Shown here piece by piece: positions 1 to 6,853 of a DNA stretch of 23,711 nt. The notes beneath the pieces were generated by a model. That model did no database searches. It had not been told where the DNA came from and saw only the letters and a program-made list of their open reading frames with translations. Position numbers and translations under genes: made by a program. The first letter of the stretch is position 1. Each line of letters begins with the position of its first letter. Where the stretch lies: NCBI GenBank assembly GCA_043742865.1, contig JAYTXR010000291.1:1-23711 (forward strand). Reading direction: 5' to 3'. The stretch is from PALSA-911 sp043742865 (GTDB lineage: Bacteria; Pseudomonadota; Alphaproteobacteria; Acetobacterales; Acetobacteraceae).

Positions 1-621
1 GGCGGCGATGATGCCGGAAGCCAGCTGCTCGCCGGCGATGTGGTAGGCGTGCCAGATCTGCGGCGCGATCGGCGGCGTGTCATAGTCCCAGCCCGGTGCG
101 GGATCGTAGCCGCAATTCATCATCACCCCGCCAAGCGCCAGATGGATCAGATCGGAGCCCTTGAAATCCGCCCAGGGTCCGTCATCGCCAAATGGCGTGA
201 TGCGCGCGGTCACCAGCTGCGGAAATCGGACATTCAGCGCCGCACGATCGAGGCCGAGCACCTGGTTCAGCGCGCCACAGCTGGAATCCAGCAGGATGTC
301 CGCACCGTCCAGCAATGCCAGCAATTCATCGCGCGCGGTGGCCTGTCCCAGGTCCAGCAGCACCGATTGCTTGCCGCGATTATAGTTCCAAAAAAACAAC
401 GACCGCTCCAGGCCGGGTTCATCGGTCAGGAACGGGCCGATGCGCCTTGTGGCGTTGCCGCCGGGGGGCTCGATCTTGATCACCTCGGCCCCGAGGCCCG
501 CCAGCAGCAGCCCGGTATATTCTGCCCGCTCGTCGGCGATCTCGATCACCCGCAGCCCCGCCAGCATGCCGGGGCCATTATCGCCCAGCATGGGACCGAG
601 GTCGTTCGCGGTATCGTTCAT
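1..621 (-). CDS. CaiB/BaiF family (class III) CoA-transferase, N-terminal 207 codons, cut by window edge
   Basis: Family III CoA-transferases move CoA between organic acids in the cytoplasm, usually to activate a carboxylic acid for degradation. The translation opens with the family's GLRVIEIAD strand, then GLGAEVIKIEPP, the LFFWNYNRGKQSVLLDL block (about residues 77-93) and TPFGDDGPWADFKG (about 146-159), all typical of CaiB/BaiF proteins. The start at 621 is preceded by an AGGGA Shine-Dalgarno sequence. Full members are about 400 residues, so roughly half the gene lies beyond position 1. By my alignment the catalytic Asp of formyl-CoA transferase (Asp169) falls on a Tyr in the stretch HAYHIAGEQLASG; this needs a proper alignment. 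It lies 80 bp downstream of the alpha/beta hydrolase on the same strand and probably shares its transcript. The substrate cannot be told from sequence. Confidence 0.9.
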   Translation of the reverse strand, partial: MNDTANDLGPMLGDNGPGMLAGLRVIEIADERAEYTGLLLAGLGAEVIKIEPPGGNATRRIGPFLTDEPGLERSLFFWNYNRGKQSVLLDLGQATARDELLALLDGADILLDSSCGALNQVLGLDRAALNVRFPQLVTARITPFGDDGPWADFKGSDLIHLALGGVMMNCGYDPAPGWDYDTPPIAPQIWHAYHIAGEQLASGIIAA

Positions 622-671
622 TGTCGTTTTCCCTGCGTTGCGTTTCGCGGTCTCAGTCGGCGGGCCGCGTC

Positions 672-722
672 CGCGCCAGGATTTTTAACAGGCCAGCACT
701 TTCAACGGGCCAGGATTTTCAA
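672..722. repeat. Three tandem 17-bp repeats across the hydrolase stop codon
   Basis: Three head-to-tail 17-bp units are visible: CGCGCCAGGATTTTTAA (672-688), CAGGCCAGCACTTTCAA (689-705) and CGGGCCAGGATTTTCAA (706-722). On the minus strand the 706-722 unit encodes the C-terminal LKILAR of the hydrolase, and the stop (702-704) lies in the middle unit. Because 17 is not a multiple of three, each copy is in a different frame relative to the gene. The two outer units are the most alike. Confidence 0.85.
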
Positions 723-1559
723 TAGAATCGCATTCACTTGCTCGGGCGCCTCATACGCCACCCAGTGGCCGGCGCCCGGAATCAAATGCAGATCGGCGTC
801 CGGGCGCGCTTCGCGCATCACCGCGATCCGCTCGCGGGCGCGGGGATTGGCGGGGGCGTCAAATTCACCCCAGATGGCGTGCACCGGCACGCGCACCTGC
901 GCCAGCGCCCGCATCAGCGCACCGCTGCGCGACAAAGCGGGGGTCTTCAGCCTCGAATGCATCGTGTTCCAGTCCTGGATCACCAGCGCCAGCGCGTCGA
1001 TCTTTGCCGGATCGGCGATCATCAGCCGGTTCAGATTGGTGCGGTGCGCCGCCACGCGCTCCTCGCCCTGCAGATGCCGCACCTTCAGCAATTCGATCAT
1101 GCTGCCGGGCGGACCGACCGCGCTCGATCCGATGATGGTGCAGGAACGCACCCGCGCGCGCCGCCGGGCGGCGACGCAGACCGCCATGGTGCTGCCGAAC
1201 GAGAAGCCGGCGACATCGTAGGTCGCCTCGGTACCAAGGATCGCGTCGATGCCGGCGGCGACGATGGCGGCGACTTCGTCGGCATCGTCGCCGTTCGGCG
1301 GGTCGTCGGACGCGCCGAGGCCCGGCAGATCGGCCACCAGCAGCCGGTAGGATTTGGACAGCGCCTCGATATTATGGATCCAGTGCCGCCAGGACCCCGC
1401 GCCGCCATGGAACAGCGCCAGCACCGGACCCGCCCCCCAGATATGCCAGACCATCTTGCCATCGCCGTTCGGCGTTTCCACCCGGGTCGCACTCCGCTCG
1501 AACCGGGCCAGCGTTGCCGCCGGGGTTTCGTCAGCCGCGCCGTCGCCACCATCAAGCAT
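702..1559 (-). CDS. Alpha/beta hydrolase fold protein
   Basis: A soluble 285-residue alpha/beta hydrolase, probably a carboxylester or C-C bond hydrolase acting in the cytoplasm. Visible parts are the oxyanion-hole HGGAGSW (51-57), the strand and turn VADLPGLGASD, the nucleophile elbow GFSFG (118-122, Ser120), the acid in WGEFDAP (Asp234) and the catalytic histidine in PGAGHWVAYEAPEQ (His265). The triad is complete and the length is normal for the family. There is no signal peptide. The start at 1559 is the first good ATG; the alanine- and aspartate-rich first 20 residues are not conserved-looking, so a later start is possible. It is the first gene of the minus-strand unit and reads toward the CoA-transferase, which suggests a shared pathway. 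MhpC-like ring-cleavage hydrolase is one option but is not proven. Confidence 0.9.
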   Translation of the reverse strand: MLDGGDGAADETPAATLARFERSATRVETPNGDGKMVWHIWGAGPVLALFHGGAGSWRHWIHNIEALSKSYRLLVADLPGLGASDDPPNGDDADEVAAIVAAGIDAILGTEATYDVAGFSFGSTMAVCVAARRRARVRSCTIIGSSAVGPPGSMIELLKVRHLQGEERVAAHRTNLNRLMIADPAKIDALALVIQDWNTMHSRLKTPALSRSGALMRALAQVRVPVHAIWGEFDAPANPRARERIAVMREARPDADLHLIPGAGHWVAYEAPEQVNAILLKILAR

Positions 1560-1768
1560 CGATCATCATCCGTTCCGTTGGGCCAATATTGTCTCGGAGA
1601 GTGTGCGCGGCCCAGCGTGTTGCCTCAAGTGGCGACGCCAGGTGCGATCATCGGCGCAGGATTTGACCAGCAACGGGAAAGCCTGCAAACGCAGGGGCGA
1701 AGAGGTGCGAAGCGCCCAAGACGACGCAGGGCGACCCGAGGGGAAGAAATTCAGATGAGCCGGTCCGC
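1560..1768. promoter_or_regulatory. Divergent intergenic region between the hydrolase and the liv-type operon
   Basis: About 210 bp with no convincing gene must hold the promoters of both units. A perfect palindrome CAATATTG lies at 1584-1591, and a small hairpin CCTGC-AAAC-GCAGG at 1682-1695. A TTGACC at 1663-1668 could be a -35 element, but the hexamer 17 bp downstream (CAAACG) is a poor -10, so I do not assign a promoter. No regulator gene is adjacent in the window. Confidence 0.4.
1739..1746 (+). promoter_or_regulatory. Shine-Dalgarno of the leader mini-ORF upstream of livH
   Basis: AGGGGAAG at 1739-1746 is the only good ribosome-binding site before the permease gene. It is spaced correctly for the ATG at 1755 (10 nt from the end of AGGGGA) but is about 24 nt from the livH ATG at 1769. 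This argues that ribosomes load at the mini-ORF. Confidence 0.55.
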
Positions 1769-1772
1769 ATGA
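1755..1772 (+). CDS. Five-codon leader mini-ORF (MSRSA) overlapping the livH start
   Basis: ATG at 1755 opens a five-residue peptide MSRSA whose TGA (1770-1772) overlaps the livH ATG (1769-1771) as ATGA. It carries the good Shine-Dalgarno that livH lacks. The arrangement suggests that livH is translated by termination-reinitiation after the mini-ORF. The peptide itself shows no family or regulatory residue run (no Leu/Ile/Val attenuator string), so amino-acid-sensing attenuation is not indicated. It could also be a chance ATG, with livH initiating from a poorly spaced site. Confidence 0.4.
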   Translation: MSRSA

Positions 1773-2731
1773 TCGACGCGACCATCCTGATCGAGAACGT
1801 GCTGAACGCGCTGGCCGCCGGCATCACCATCGGCTGCATCTACGGGCTGATGTGCGTCGGGCTCGGGCTGATCTTCGGCATCATGAAGGTGGTGAACTTC
1901 GCCCAGGGCGAGTTGCTGATGCTGGGCATGTACGTCGTTGTCTATCTGTTCTCCGCCTGGGGCCTGCTCGCCTTCATGGGCCCGTATTACGGCCCTTTCG
2001 CCGCCGCGCTGCTGGCAGGACCGGTGCTGTTCGTCGGCGGGTCGCTGCTGCATAAATTCCTGATCTCGCGGGTGTCGGGCCTGCGCACCTCCGGCAGTCT
2101 GGATGACGGGCATTTCGGCCAGTTGATCATCACCCTGGGGCTGTCGCTGATCCTGCAGAATGGCGGGCTGATCGTGTTCGGCTCCACCCCGGTGGGGGTG
2201 CGCACGCCGCTGTCGTCGCGTGCCTGGGAGTTCGTGCCGTCGGAGGCCTGGGATATCTCGGTTTTCTTCAACAAGGCGCGCACGATCTCCGCCGGCGTGG
2301 CGATCGCGGTGGCAATCGGGCTGTACCTGCTGATGGAATATACCCGCCTCGGCAAGTCGCTGCGCGCGGCGGCCGATAACCCGACGGCGGCGAGTTACAT
2401 GGGCATCGATGTGGAGCGTGCGCACCGCAACGCGTTCGGCATCGGCGCCGGGATTACCGCGATCGCCGGCGGCCTGATCGCCACCTATCTGTCGTTCACC
2501 CCGTTCGTCGGCGTCGATTTCGTTATCATCATGTATTCCGGCGTGGTGCTGGGCGGCATGGGTAGTATCATGGGGGCGTTCTGGGGCGGGCTGACGGTGG
2601 GTTTCGTGCAGCAGTTTTCCGCCCTGGTGCTGCCGCCGCAGTTGCAGAACGCGGCGATCTTCGTGGTGTTCCTGATGATCCTGCTGCTCAGGCCCCAAGG
2701 CCTTTTCGGCCGCTCGGCGGAACGGGCATGA
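1769..2731 (+). CDS. livH: LivH-type inner-membrane permease of a branched-chain amino acid family (HAAT) ABC transporter
   Basis: The first transmembrane subunit of a hydrophobic-amino-acid-type importer; homologues carry branched-chain amino acids, urea, short amides or aromatic acids. The 320-residue protein is hydrophobic throughout, with about eight membrane spans. It has the family signature GLGLIFGIMKVVNFAQGE (about 31-48) and the cytoplasmic coupling loop RLGKSLRAAADNPTAASYMGI followed by GAGITAIAGGLIA. It ends in the typical LRPQGLFGR. Its stop overlaps the next start as ATGA at 2728. The start at 1769 coincides with the end of the mini-ORF and gives a normal LivH N-terminus. The symbol marks the family role only; downstream catabolic genes suggest the real substrate is not leucine. 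Confidence 0.93.
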   Translation: MIDATILIENVLNALAAGITIGCIYGLMCVGLGLIFGIMKVVNFAQGELLMLGMYVVVYLFSAWGLLAFMGPYYGPFAAALLAGPVLFVGGSLLHKFLISRVSGLRTSGSLDDGHFGQLIITLGLSLILQNGGLIVFGSTPVGVRTPLSSRAWEFVPSEAWDISVFFNKARTISAGVAIAVAIGLYLLMEYTRLGKSLRAAADNPTAASYMGIDVERAHRNAFGIGAGITAIAGGLIATYLSFTPFVGVDFVIIMYSGVVLGGMGSIMGAFWGGLTVGFVQQFSALVLPPQLQNAAIFVVFLMILLLRPQGLFGRSAERA

Positions 2732-4500
2732 GACCAGGCGTCGGGAAAAAACTGCGACGGGACGCAATCGTTCTGGCCGTGGTGGTGGCGATCTATCTGT
2801 TGTTCGCCTCGCAGGTTCATAATTCGTACTACCAGCTGATGCTGACCTTAGTGCCGATCTGGGCGGTGCTGGGGCTGTCATGGAACCTGCTATCCGGCTA
2901 TGGTGGCCTGACCAGTTTTGGCCACGCCGCGTTCTTCGGCATCGGCGCCTATACGGTCACGTTGTGTCTGGTGAAACTGAACCTGACGCCGTGGATCGGC
3001 ATTCCGATCGGCATGGTGCTGGGGGCGGGGGCAGCATTCGTGATCGGCACACCGACGTTCCGGCTGCGTGGGCATTATTTTGCGCTGGCGATGCTCGCCT
3101 ACCCGCTGGCGATCCTGTACGTGCTGCAATATCTGGGCTACCAGGAGGTCTCGATCCCGATGAAGCGGGAGAACGCGGCGATGTTCCTGCAGTTCTCCAA
3201 TCCGTTCAGCTTCACCGCCATCGCGGTCGGGCTGGTGGTGCTGGCGATGTTCGTTTCCATGGCGGTGGAAAACAGCCGCTTCGGCTTGGCACTTATGGCG
3301 ATACGCCAGAACGAGCTGGCGGCGGAGGCCGCGGGCATCGACACTAAAACCTGGAAGATGCGCGCGCTGATGCTGTCGGGCGCGCTGGCGGCGGCCGCCG
3401 GCGGCTTCTACGCCTGTGTGCTGTTGGTGGTGACGCCGGAAAGTGTGTTCGGCGTGCTGGTTTCCGCCCAGGCGCTGGTGGTGACCTTGTTCGGCGGCGT
3501 GGCCACGGTATGGGGCCCGCTGATCGGCGCGGCCATCCTGATCCCGTTGGCGGAAACCTTGCAGGCAGAGCTTGGCAACATTATCCCGGGCATCCAGGGC
3601 GTGGTGTATGGCGGCGCGATCATCGCAATCATGCTGCTGACGCCCGAGGGACTGTTCTGGGCCGTGCGGGACCGCTTCTTCCGCCAGGCCGCACCGGTGA
3701 TCGGCCAGCAATTACCGCCTGTATCGGGCCAGCGAATTGCCATCCGCACCAGCGGCGACGGACCGATCCTGGAGGTGAAATCCCTGTCGCGGGCGTTCGG
3801 CGGGCTTCGCGCCGTCGATGGCGTCAGTTTCACCGTCAACCGCGGCGAAATCCTCGGCATCATCGGGCCGAACGGCGCCGGCAAGACCACTTTGTTCAAC
3901 GTGATGAACGGCGTGCTGTCGGCCGACGAGGGCGAGGCGGTGTTCGAGGGCCAGCGCATGACCGGCGAGAAACTATTTGCCATCTGCCGCATGGGCATCG
4001 GCCGCACGTTCCAGGTGGTGCGCAGTTTCCCGCGCCTGCCGGTGCTGGATAACGTCGTAGTCGGTGCCTATGGCGCCGGGCTGGCCGACGCCGACGCGAT
4101 CGCCTCCGCCAACGGGGCGCTGGCGCAGGTGGGGCTGTCGCATCTGGCCGATGTGGAAGCCGGGCAGCTGACCAACAAGGAATTGCGGCTGATGGAGCTG
4201 GCCCGCGCGCTGGCCGGCCAGCCGCGCATCCTGCTGCTGGATGAAACCCTGGCCGGGCTCGGGCGCGAGGAATGCGACGCGGTGCTGACCGTGCTGGCCA
4301 GCCTGCGCGCCAACGGCATGACCGTGGTGATCATCGAGCATACGATGCATGCGATGATGCGCATCGCCGACCGGTTTCTGGTGTTGGACCATGGCAAGGT
4401 CTTGGCCATGGGCGCGCCGCGCGAAGTGGTGGAGAACCGCGAGGTGATCGAGGCCTATCTCGGCAAGAAATGGCTGGCCAGGGTGGCGGCGAATGGCTGA
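2728..4500 (+). CDS. livMG: Fused LivM permease and LivG ATPase
   Basis: One 590-residue chain joins the second permease and the first ATPase of the importer. Residues about 15-315 are the LivM membrane domain, with GLTSFGHAAFFGIGAYT (60-76), the coupling segment around NSRFGLALMAIRQNE (182-196) and LLTPEGLF. A roughly 30-residue linker leads to the LivG domain (about 347-590): Walker A GPNGAGKTT (380-388), Q-loop TFQ, Walker B ILLLDE (501-506) and switch histidine His538 in IIEH. The C-loop reads LTNKE (481-485) instead of LSGGQ, and the residue after Walker B is Thr rather than Pro (DET), so this half is non-canonical. Such fusions occur in other alphaproteobacteria. The gene overlaps its neighbours at both ends (4 nt and 8 nt), indicating strict co-translation. 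Confidence 0.93.
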   Translation: MRPGVGKKLRRDAIVLAVVVAIYLLFASQVHNSYYQLMLTLVPIWAVLGLSWNLLSGYGGLTSFGHAAFFGIGAYTVTLCLVKLNLTPWIGIPIGMVLGAGAAFVIGTPTFRLRGHYFALAMLAYPLAILYVLQYLGYQEVSIPMKRENAAMFLQFSNPFSFTAIAVGLVVLAMFVSMAVENSRFGLALMAIRQNELAAEAAGIDTKTWKMRALMLSGALAAAAGGFYACVLLVVTPESVFGVLVSAQALVVTLFGGVATVWGPLIGAAILIPLAETLQAELGNIIPGIQGVVYGGAIIAIMLLTPEGLFWAVRDRFFRQAAPVIGQQLPPVSGQRIAIRTSGDGPILEVKSLSRAFGGLRAVDGVSFTVNRGEILGIIGPNGAGKTTLFNVMNGVLSADEGEAVFEGQRMTGEKLFAICRMGIGRTFQVVRSFPRLPVLDNVVVGAYGAGLADADAIASANGALAQVGLSHLADVEAGQLTNKELRLMELARALAGQPRILLLDETLAGLGREECDAVLTVLASLRANGMTVVIIEHTMHAMMRIADRFLVLDHGKVLAMGAPREVVENREVIEAYLGKKWLARVAANG

Positions 4501-5221
4501 AACCATGCTGGAAATCGACGCCTTGACGGTGGCCTATGGCGGGCTGGTGGCGCTGAGCGAGGTGTCGCTCGCGGTCGGGGAAGGCCAGTTCGTCACCGTG
4601 GTGGGACCGAACGGGGCCGGCAAATCGACGCTTTTCAAGACCATCAGCGGCAGCGTGACGGCGCGCGCCGGGGCGATCCGGTTCTGCGGCGAGTCCCTGC
4701 TGTCCATGCCCGTTGCCAGGCGCGCGCATCTGGGCATCGCCCATGTGCCGGAAGGACGCCAGGTGTTCAAATCCCTGACGGTCCGGGAAAACCTGGAGAT
4801 GGGGGCTTACACGTCGGCCGGCCGTAAAAACTGGCCGGCGAGCCTGAAGCGTATCCACACGCTGTTTCCAATCCTGGAGGAGCGGGCGATGCAGCTGGCC
4901 GGCACGCTGTCGGGTGGCGAGCAGCAGATGGTGGCGATCGGGCGCGGCCTCGCCTCCGCGCCACGGCTGCTGATGCTGGACGAACCGTCGATGGGCCTGG
5001 CCCCGGCGATCACCGATCTGATCTTCGAGCGGATTTCGCAGATCCATCGCGAGGACGGGGTGACGATCCTGCTGGTCGAACAGCGGGTGGCGGAAGCGCT
5101 GGAACTGTCCGACCATGGCTACGTGCTGGAAACCGGACGGGTGGTGATGGACGGTCCCTATCAGACCTTGATGGCCGATGACCGGGTGCGCCGGGCGTAT
5201 CTGGGCGTCGGCGAAGAATGA
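4493..5221 (+). CDS. livF: LivF-type ABC transporter ATPase
   Basis: The second cytoplasmic ATPase of the importer, 242 residues, the usual LivF length. All motifs are canonical: Walker A GPNGAGKST (38-46), Q-loop HVPEGRQVF (84-92), signature LSGGEQQ (139-145) and Walker B LLMLDEP (159-165). The switch position is Gln197 in LLVEQ, which is normal for LivF proteins. It starts 8 nt inside the livMG gene. Since the LivG half has a divergent C-loop and LivF a canonical one, the two ATP sites of the heterodimer may be functionally unequal; that is inference. Confidence 0.94.
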   Translation: MAETMLEIDALTVAYGGLVALSEVSLAVGEGQFVTVVGPNGAGKSTLFKTISGSVTARAGAIRFCGESLLSMPVARRAHLGIAHVPEGRQVFKSLTVRENLEMGAYTSAGRKNWPASLKRIHTLFPILEERAMQLAGTLSGGEQQMVAIGRGLASAPRLLMLDEPSMGLAPAITDLIFERISQIHREDGVTILLVEQRVAEALELSDHGYVLETGRVVMDGPYQTLMADDRVRRAYLGVGEE

Positions 5222-5252
5222 ATTTTTTGGAATAAACAGGGAGACACAGACG

Positions 5253-6497
5253 ATGAGCGACCAGAAAAACATCGGCCGCCGCTCGGCATTGGCGCTCGCC
5301 GCCGCCGCCGGGGCCGGCGCCCTGGTGCCGCACCGGGCGCGGGCACAGGCGAAGGAGGTGAAAATCGCCATGCTGGTGCCGATGTCCGGCGCCTGGGCGC
5401 GTTCCGGGCTGCTGGAGCAGATGGGCGCGCGGATGGCGATCGAGGACATCAACGCCGCCGGCGGCATCAAGTCCATGGGCGGCGCCAAACTGACCTTGAT
5501 CGAATACGACGCCGGCGACAGCGCCGAGAAGGCCAAGAACGCCGCCCAGCGCATGGCGGCACAGGAGCCCGACCTGGTCGGCGGCTTCGGCTCCTACCTC
5601 AGCACCTTCACCCTGGCGGTGACCGAGGTGACCGAGCGCGCGAGCCTGCCGTGGCTGACCTTGTCCTATTCGGATCTGATCACCGGACGCGGCTTCAAAT
5701 ACGTGTTCCAGACCTCGCCGACAGCCAACCGGCAGGCCGAGGAGATCGTGCCGATCGTCATGGCGCTGGCCGAGAAGACCACCGGCAAGCGACCGACCAA
5801 GATCGCGATCATCGGCGATAACACCGCCTCGACCGAGAGCTACCTCAAACCGATCCGCGGCCATGTGATGGCCGACCAGAAGCTGACCGCCGTGGTGGAC
5901 CAGATCTACACCCCGCCGCTGTCGGATGCGACGACGCTGATCCAGCCGATCCGCAGCGCCCGCCCCGATTTTGTGCTGCTGGGATCCACCGCGGTGCCGG
6001 ACGACAAGTTGCTGATGGACAAATTCGCCGAATACAACCTCACCGGCGGCAAGCTGGCGCTGATCGGCAATGGCGGCCACTGGGCCGCGCCGGAACTGCT
6101 GAAGACCACCGGTGCGGACATCCTGCAGGGCCTGCTGGTCGCGTTGGCGAACTGGCCGGGCAAGGCGCAGGAGGTGCTGATCAAGCGCTTCATGGAACGC
6201 ACCGGCGAACCCTGGTTCGGCCACGATTCGATCTTCGGCTATGGCCACGTGATGGTGCTGAAGGAAGCGGTGGAGCGCGCCGGCGCCGCCGACCGGGCGA
6301 AGGTAACCGAGGCGATCCGGGCGATGGACATGACCGACGGTCCGGCACAGTTGTTCCCCGGCGGGCGACTGAAATTCGAGGACAACGGCAGACGCGTCGG
6401 CGCCGAACTGGTGGTGGTGCAGTGGCAAAACGGCAAGCCGGTGACGGTGTTCCCGAAGGAGATCGCGACAGCCGAGGCGATCTGGGGCAAAGTCTGA
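5253..6497 (+). CDS. Periplasmic substrate-binding protein of the HAAT ABC importer
   Basis: The ligand receptor of the importer, 414 residues, Peripla_BP_6 (LivJ/AmiC-like) fold. The start at 5253 is chosen because AGGGAGA lies just upstream (5238-5244) and because it gives an export signal; an ATG 25 codons earlier overlaps livF and has no such signal. The N-terminus IGRRSALALAAAAGAGAL has a twin-arginine-like pair followed by a short hydrophobic core and a likely cleavage site after AQA (residue 33). The mature protein begins KEVKIAMLVPMSGAWARSG, the classic family opening, followed by INAAGGI and LIEYDAGDS. It sits 31 bp after livF and 29 bp before the next gene. The ligand cannot be deduced; homologues next to catabolic genes often bind aromatic or short organic acids. 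Confidence 0.92.
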   Translation: MSDQKNIGRRSALALAAAAGAGALVPHRARAQAKEVKIAMLVPMSGAWARSGLLEQMGARMAIEDINAAGGIKSMGGAKLTLIEYDAGDSAEKAKNAAQRMAAQEPDLVGGFGSYLSTFTLAVTEVTERASLPWLTLSYSDLITGRGFKYVFQTSPTANRQAEEIVPIVMALAEKTTGKRPTKIAIIGDNTASTESYLKPIRGHVMADQKLTAVVDQIYTPPLSDATTLIQPIRSARPDFVLLGSTAVPDDKLLMDKFAEYNLTGGKLALIGNGGHWAAPELLKTTGADILQGLLVALANWPGKAQEVLIKRFMERTGEPWFGHDSIFGYGHVMVLKEAVERAGAADRAKVTEAIRAMDMTDGPAQLFPGGRLKFEDNGRRVGAELVVVQWQNGKPVTVFPKEIATAEAIWGKV

Positions 6498-6526
6498 AAC
6501 CCCTACAAACGTTTTAGGAGAAAACC

Positions 6527-6853
6527 ATGGCCAAGACCCCATCCAGCGCGTCGCGCGACCGCGTGCGCGAAACCGTGCCGAAAATGATCGAGCTGACCGA
6601 CAACGTGCTGTTCGGCGACGTGTGGGAACGCAAGGAACTTTCCAAGCGCGACCGCAGCCTGATCGTCTGCGCCACGCTGATTTCCACCTACCGGCCCGAG
6701 CAGCTGCGCGGGCATCTGGAACGCGCGCTGATCAACGGCGTGACCAAATCCGAGATCAGCGAAATGATCACCCACCTGGCGTTCTATGCCGGCTGGCCGG
6801 CGGCCATGACGGCGGCCAACATCGCGCGCGAGGTTTTTGAGGCAAATCCATGA
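6527..6853 (+). CDS. Carboxymuconolactone decarboxylase (CMD) family protein
   Basis: A 108-residue all-helical CMD-fold protein with an AGGAG ribosome-binding site at 6513-6517. It resembles the PcaC/YurZ branch: LFGDVWERKELSKRDRSLI (about 28-46), HLERALINGVTKSEI (63-77) and ITHLAFYAGWPAAM (81-94). PcaC converts gamma-carboxymuconolactone to beta-ketoadipate enol-lactone in protocatechuate degradation. The CxxC pair of AhpD-type peroxidase partners is absent (only one Cys, in LIVCATL), so a redox role is unlikely. Its stop overlaps the next start as ATGA. No other beta-ketoadipate gene is in the window, so a true PcaC role is not established; a related decarboxylase or lactone-handling activity is equally possible. 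Confidence 0.9.
   Translation: MAKTPSSASRDRVRETVPKMIELTDNVLFGDVWERKELSKRDRSLIVCATLISTYRPEQLRGHLERALINGVTKSEISEMITHLAFYAGWPAAMTAANIAREVFEANP

Noticed and set aside
1663..1691. TTGACC-N17-CAAACG as a livH promoter
   Set aside because: The -35 is good but the -10 has too few matches, and part of it lies in a hairpin; not strong enough to annotate.
738..1772. Long plus-strand open frame (344 codons) opposite the hydrolase and running into the livH leader
   Set aside because: The protein is rich in Arg/His/Gln/Gly with no fold-like pattern and lies antisense to a hydrolase with a full catalytic triad; it is a shadow frame of GC-rich DNA. Only its last five codons (the mini-ORF) are of interest.
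5178..5252. Upstream in-frame ATG for the substrate-binding protein
   Set aside because: It overlaps livF, adds 25 residues before the signal sequence and lacks a ribosome-binding site, whereas 5253 has AGGGAGA upstream.
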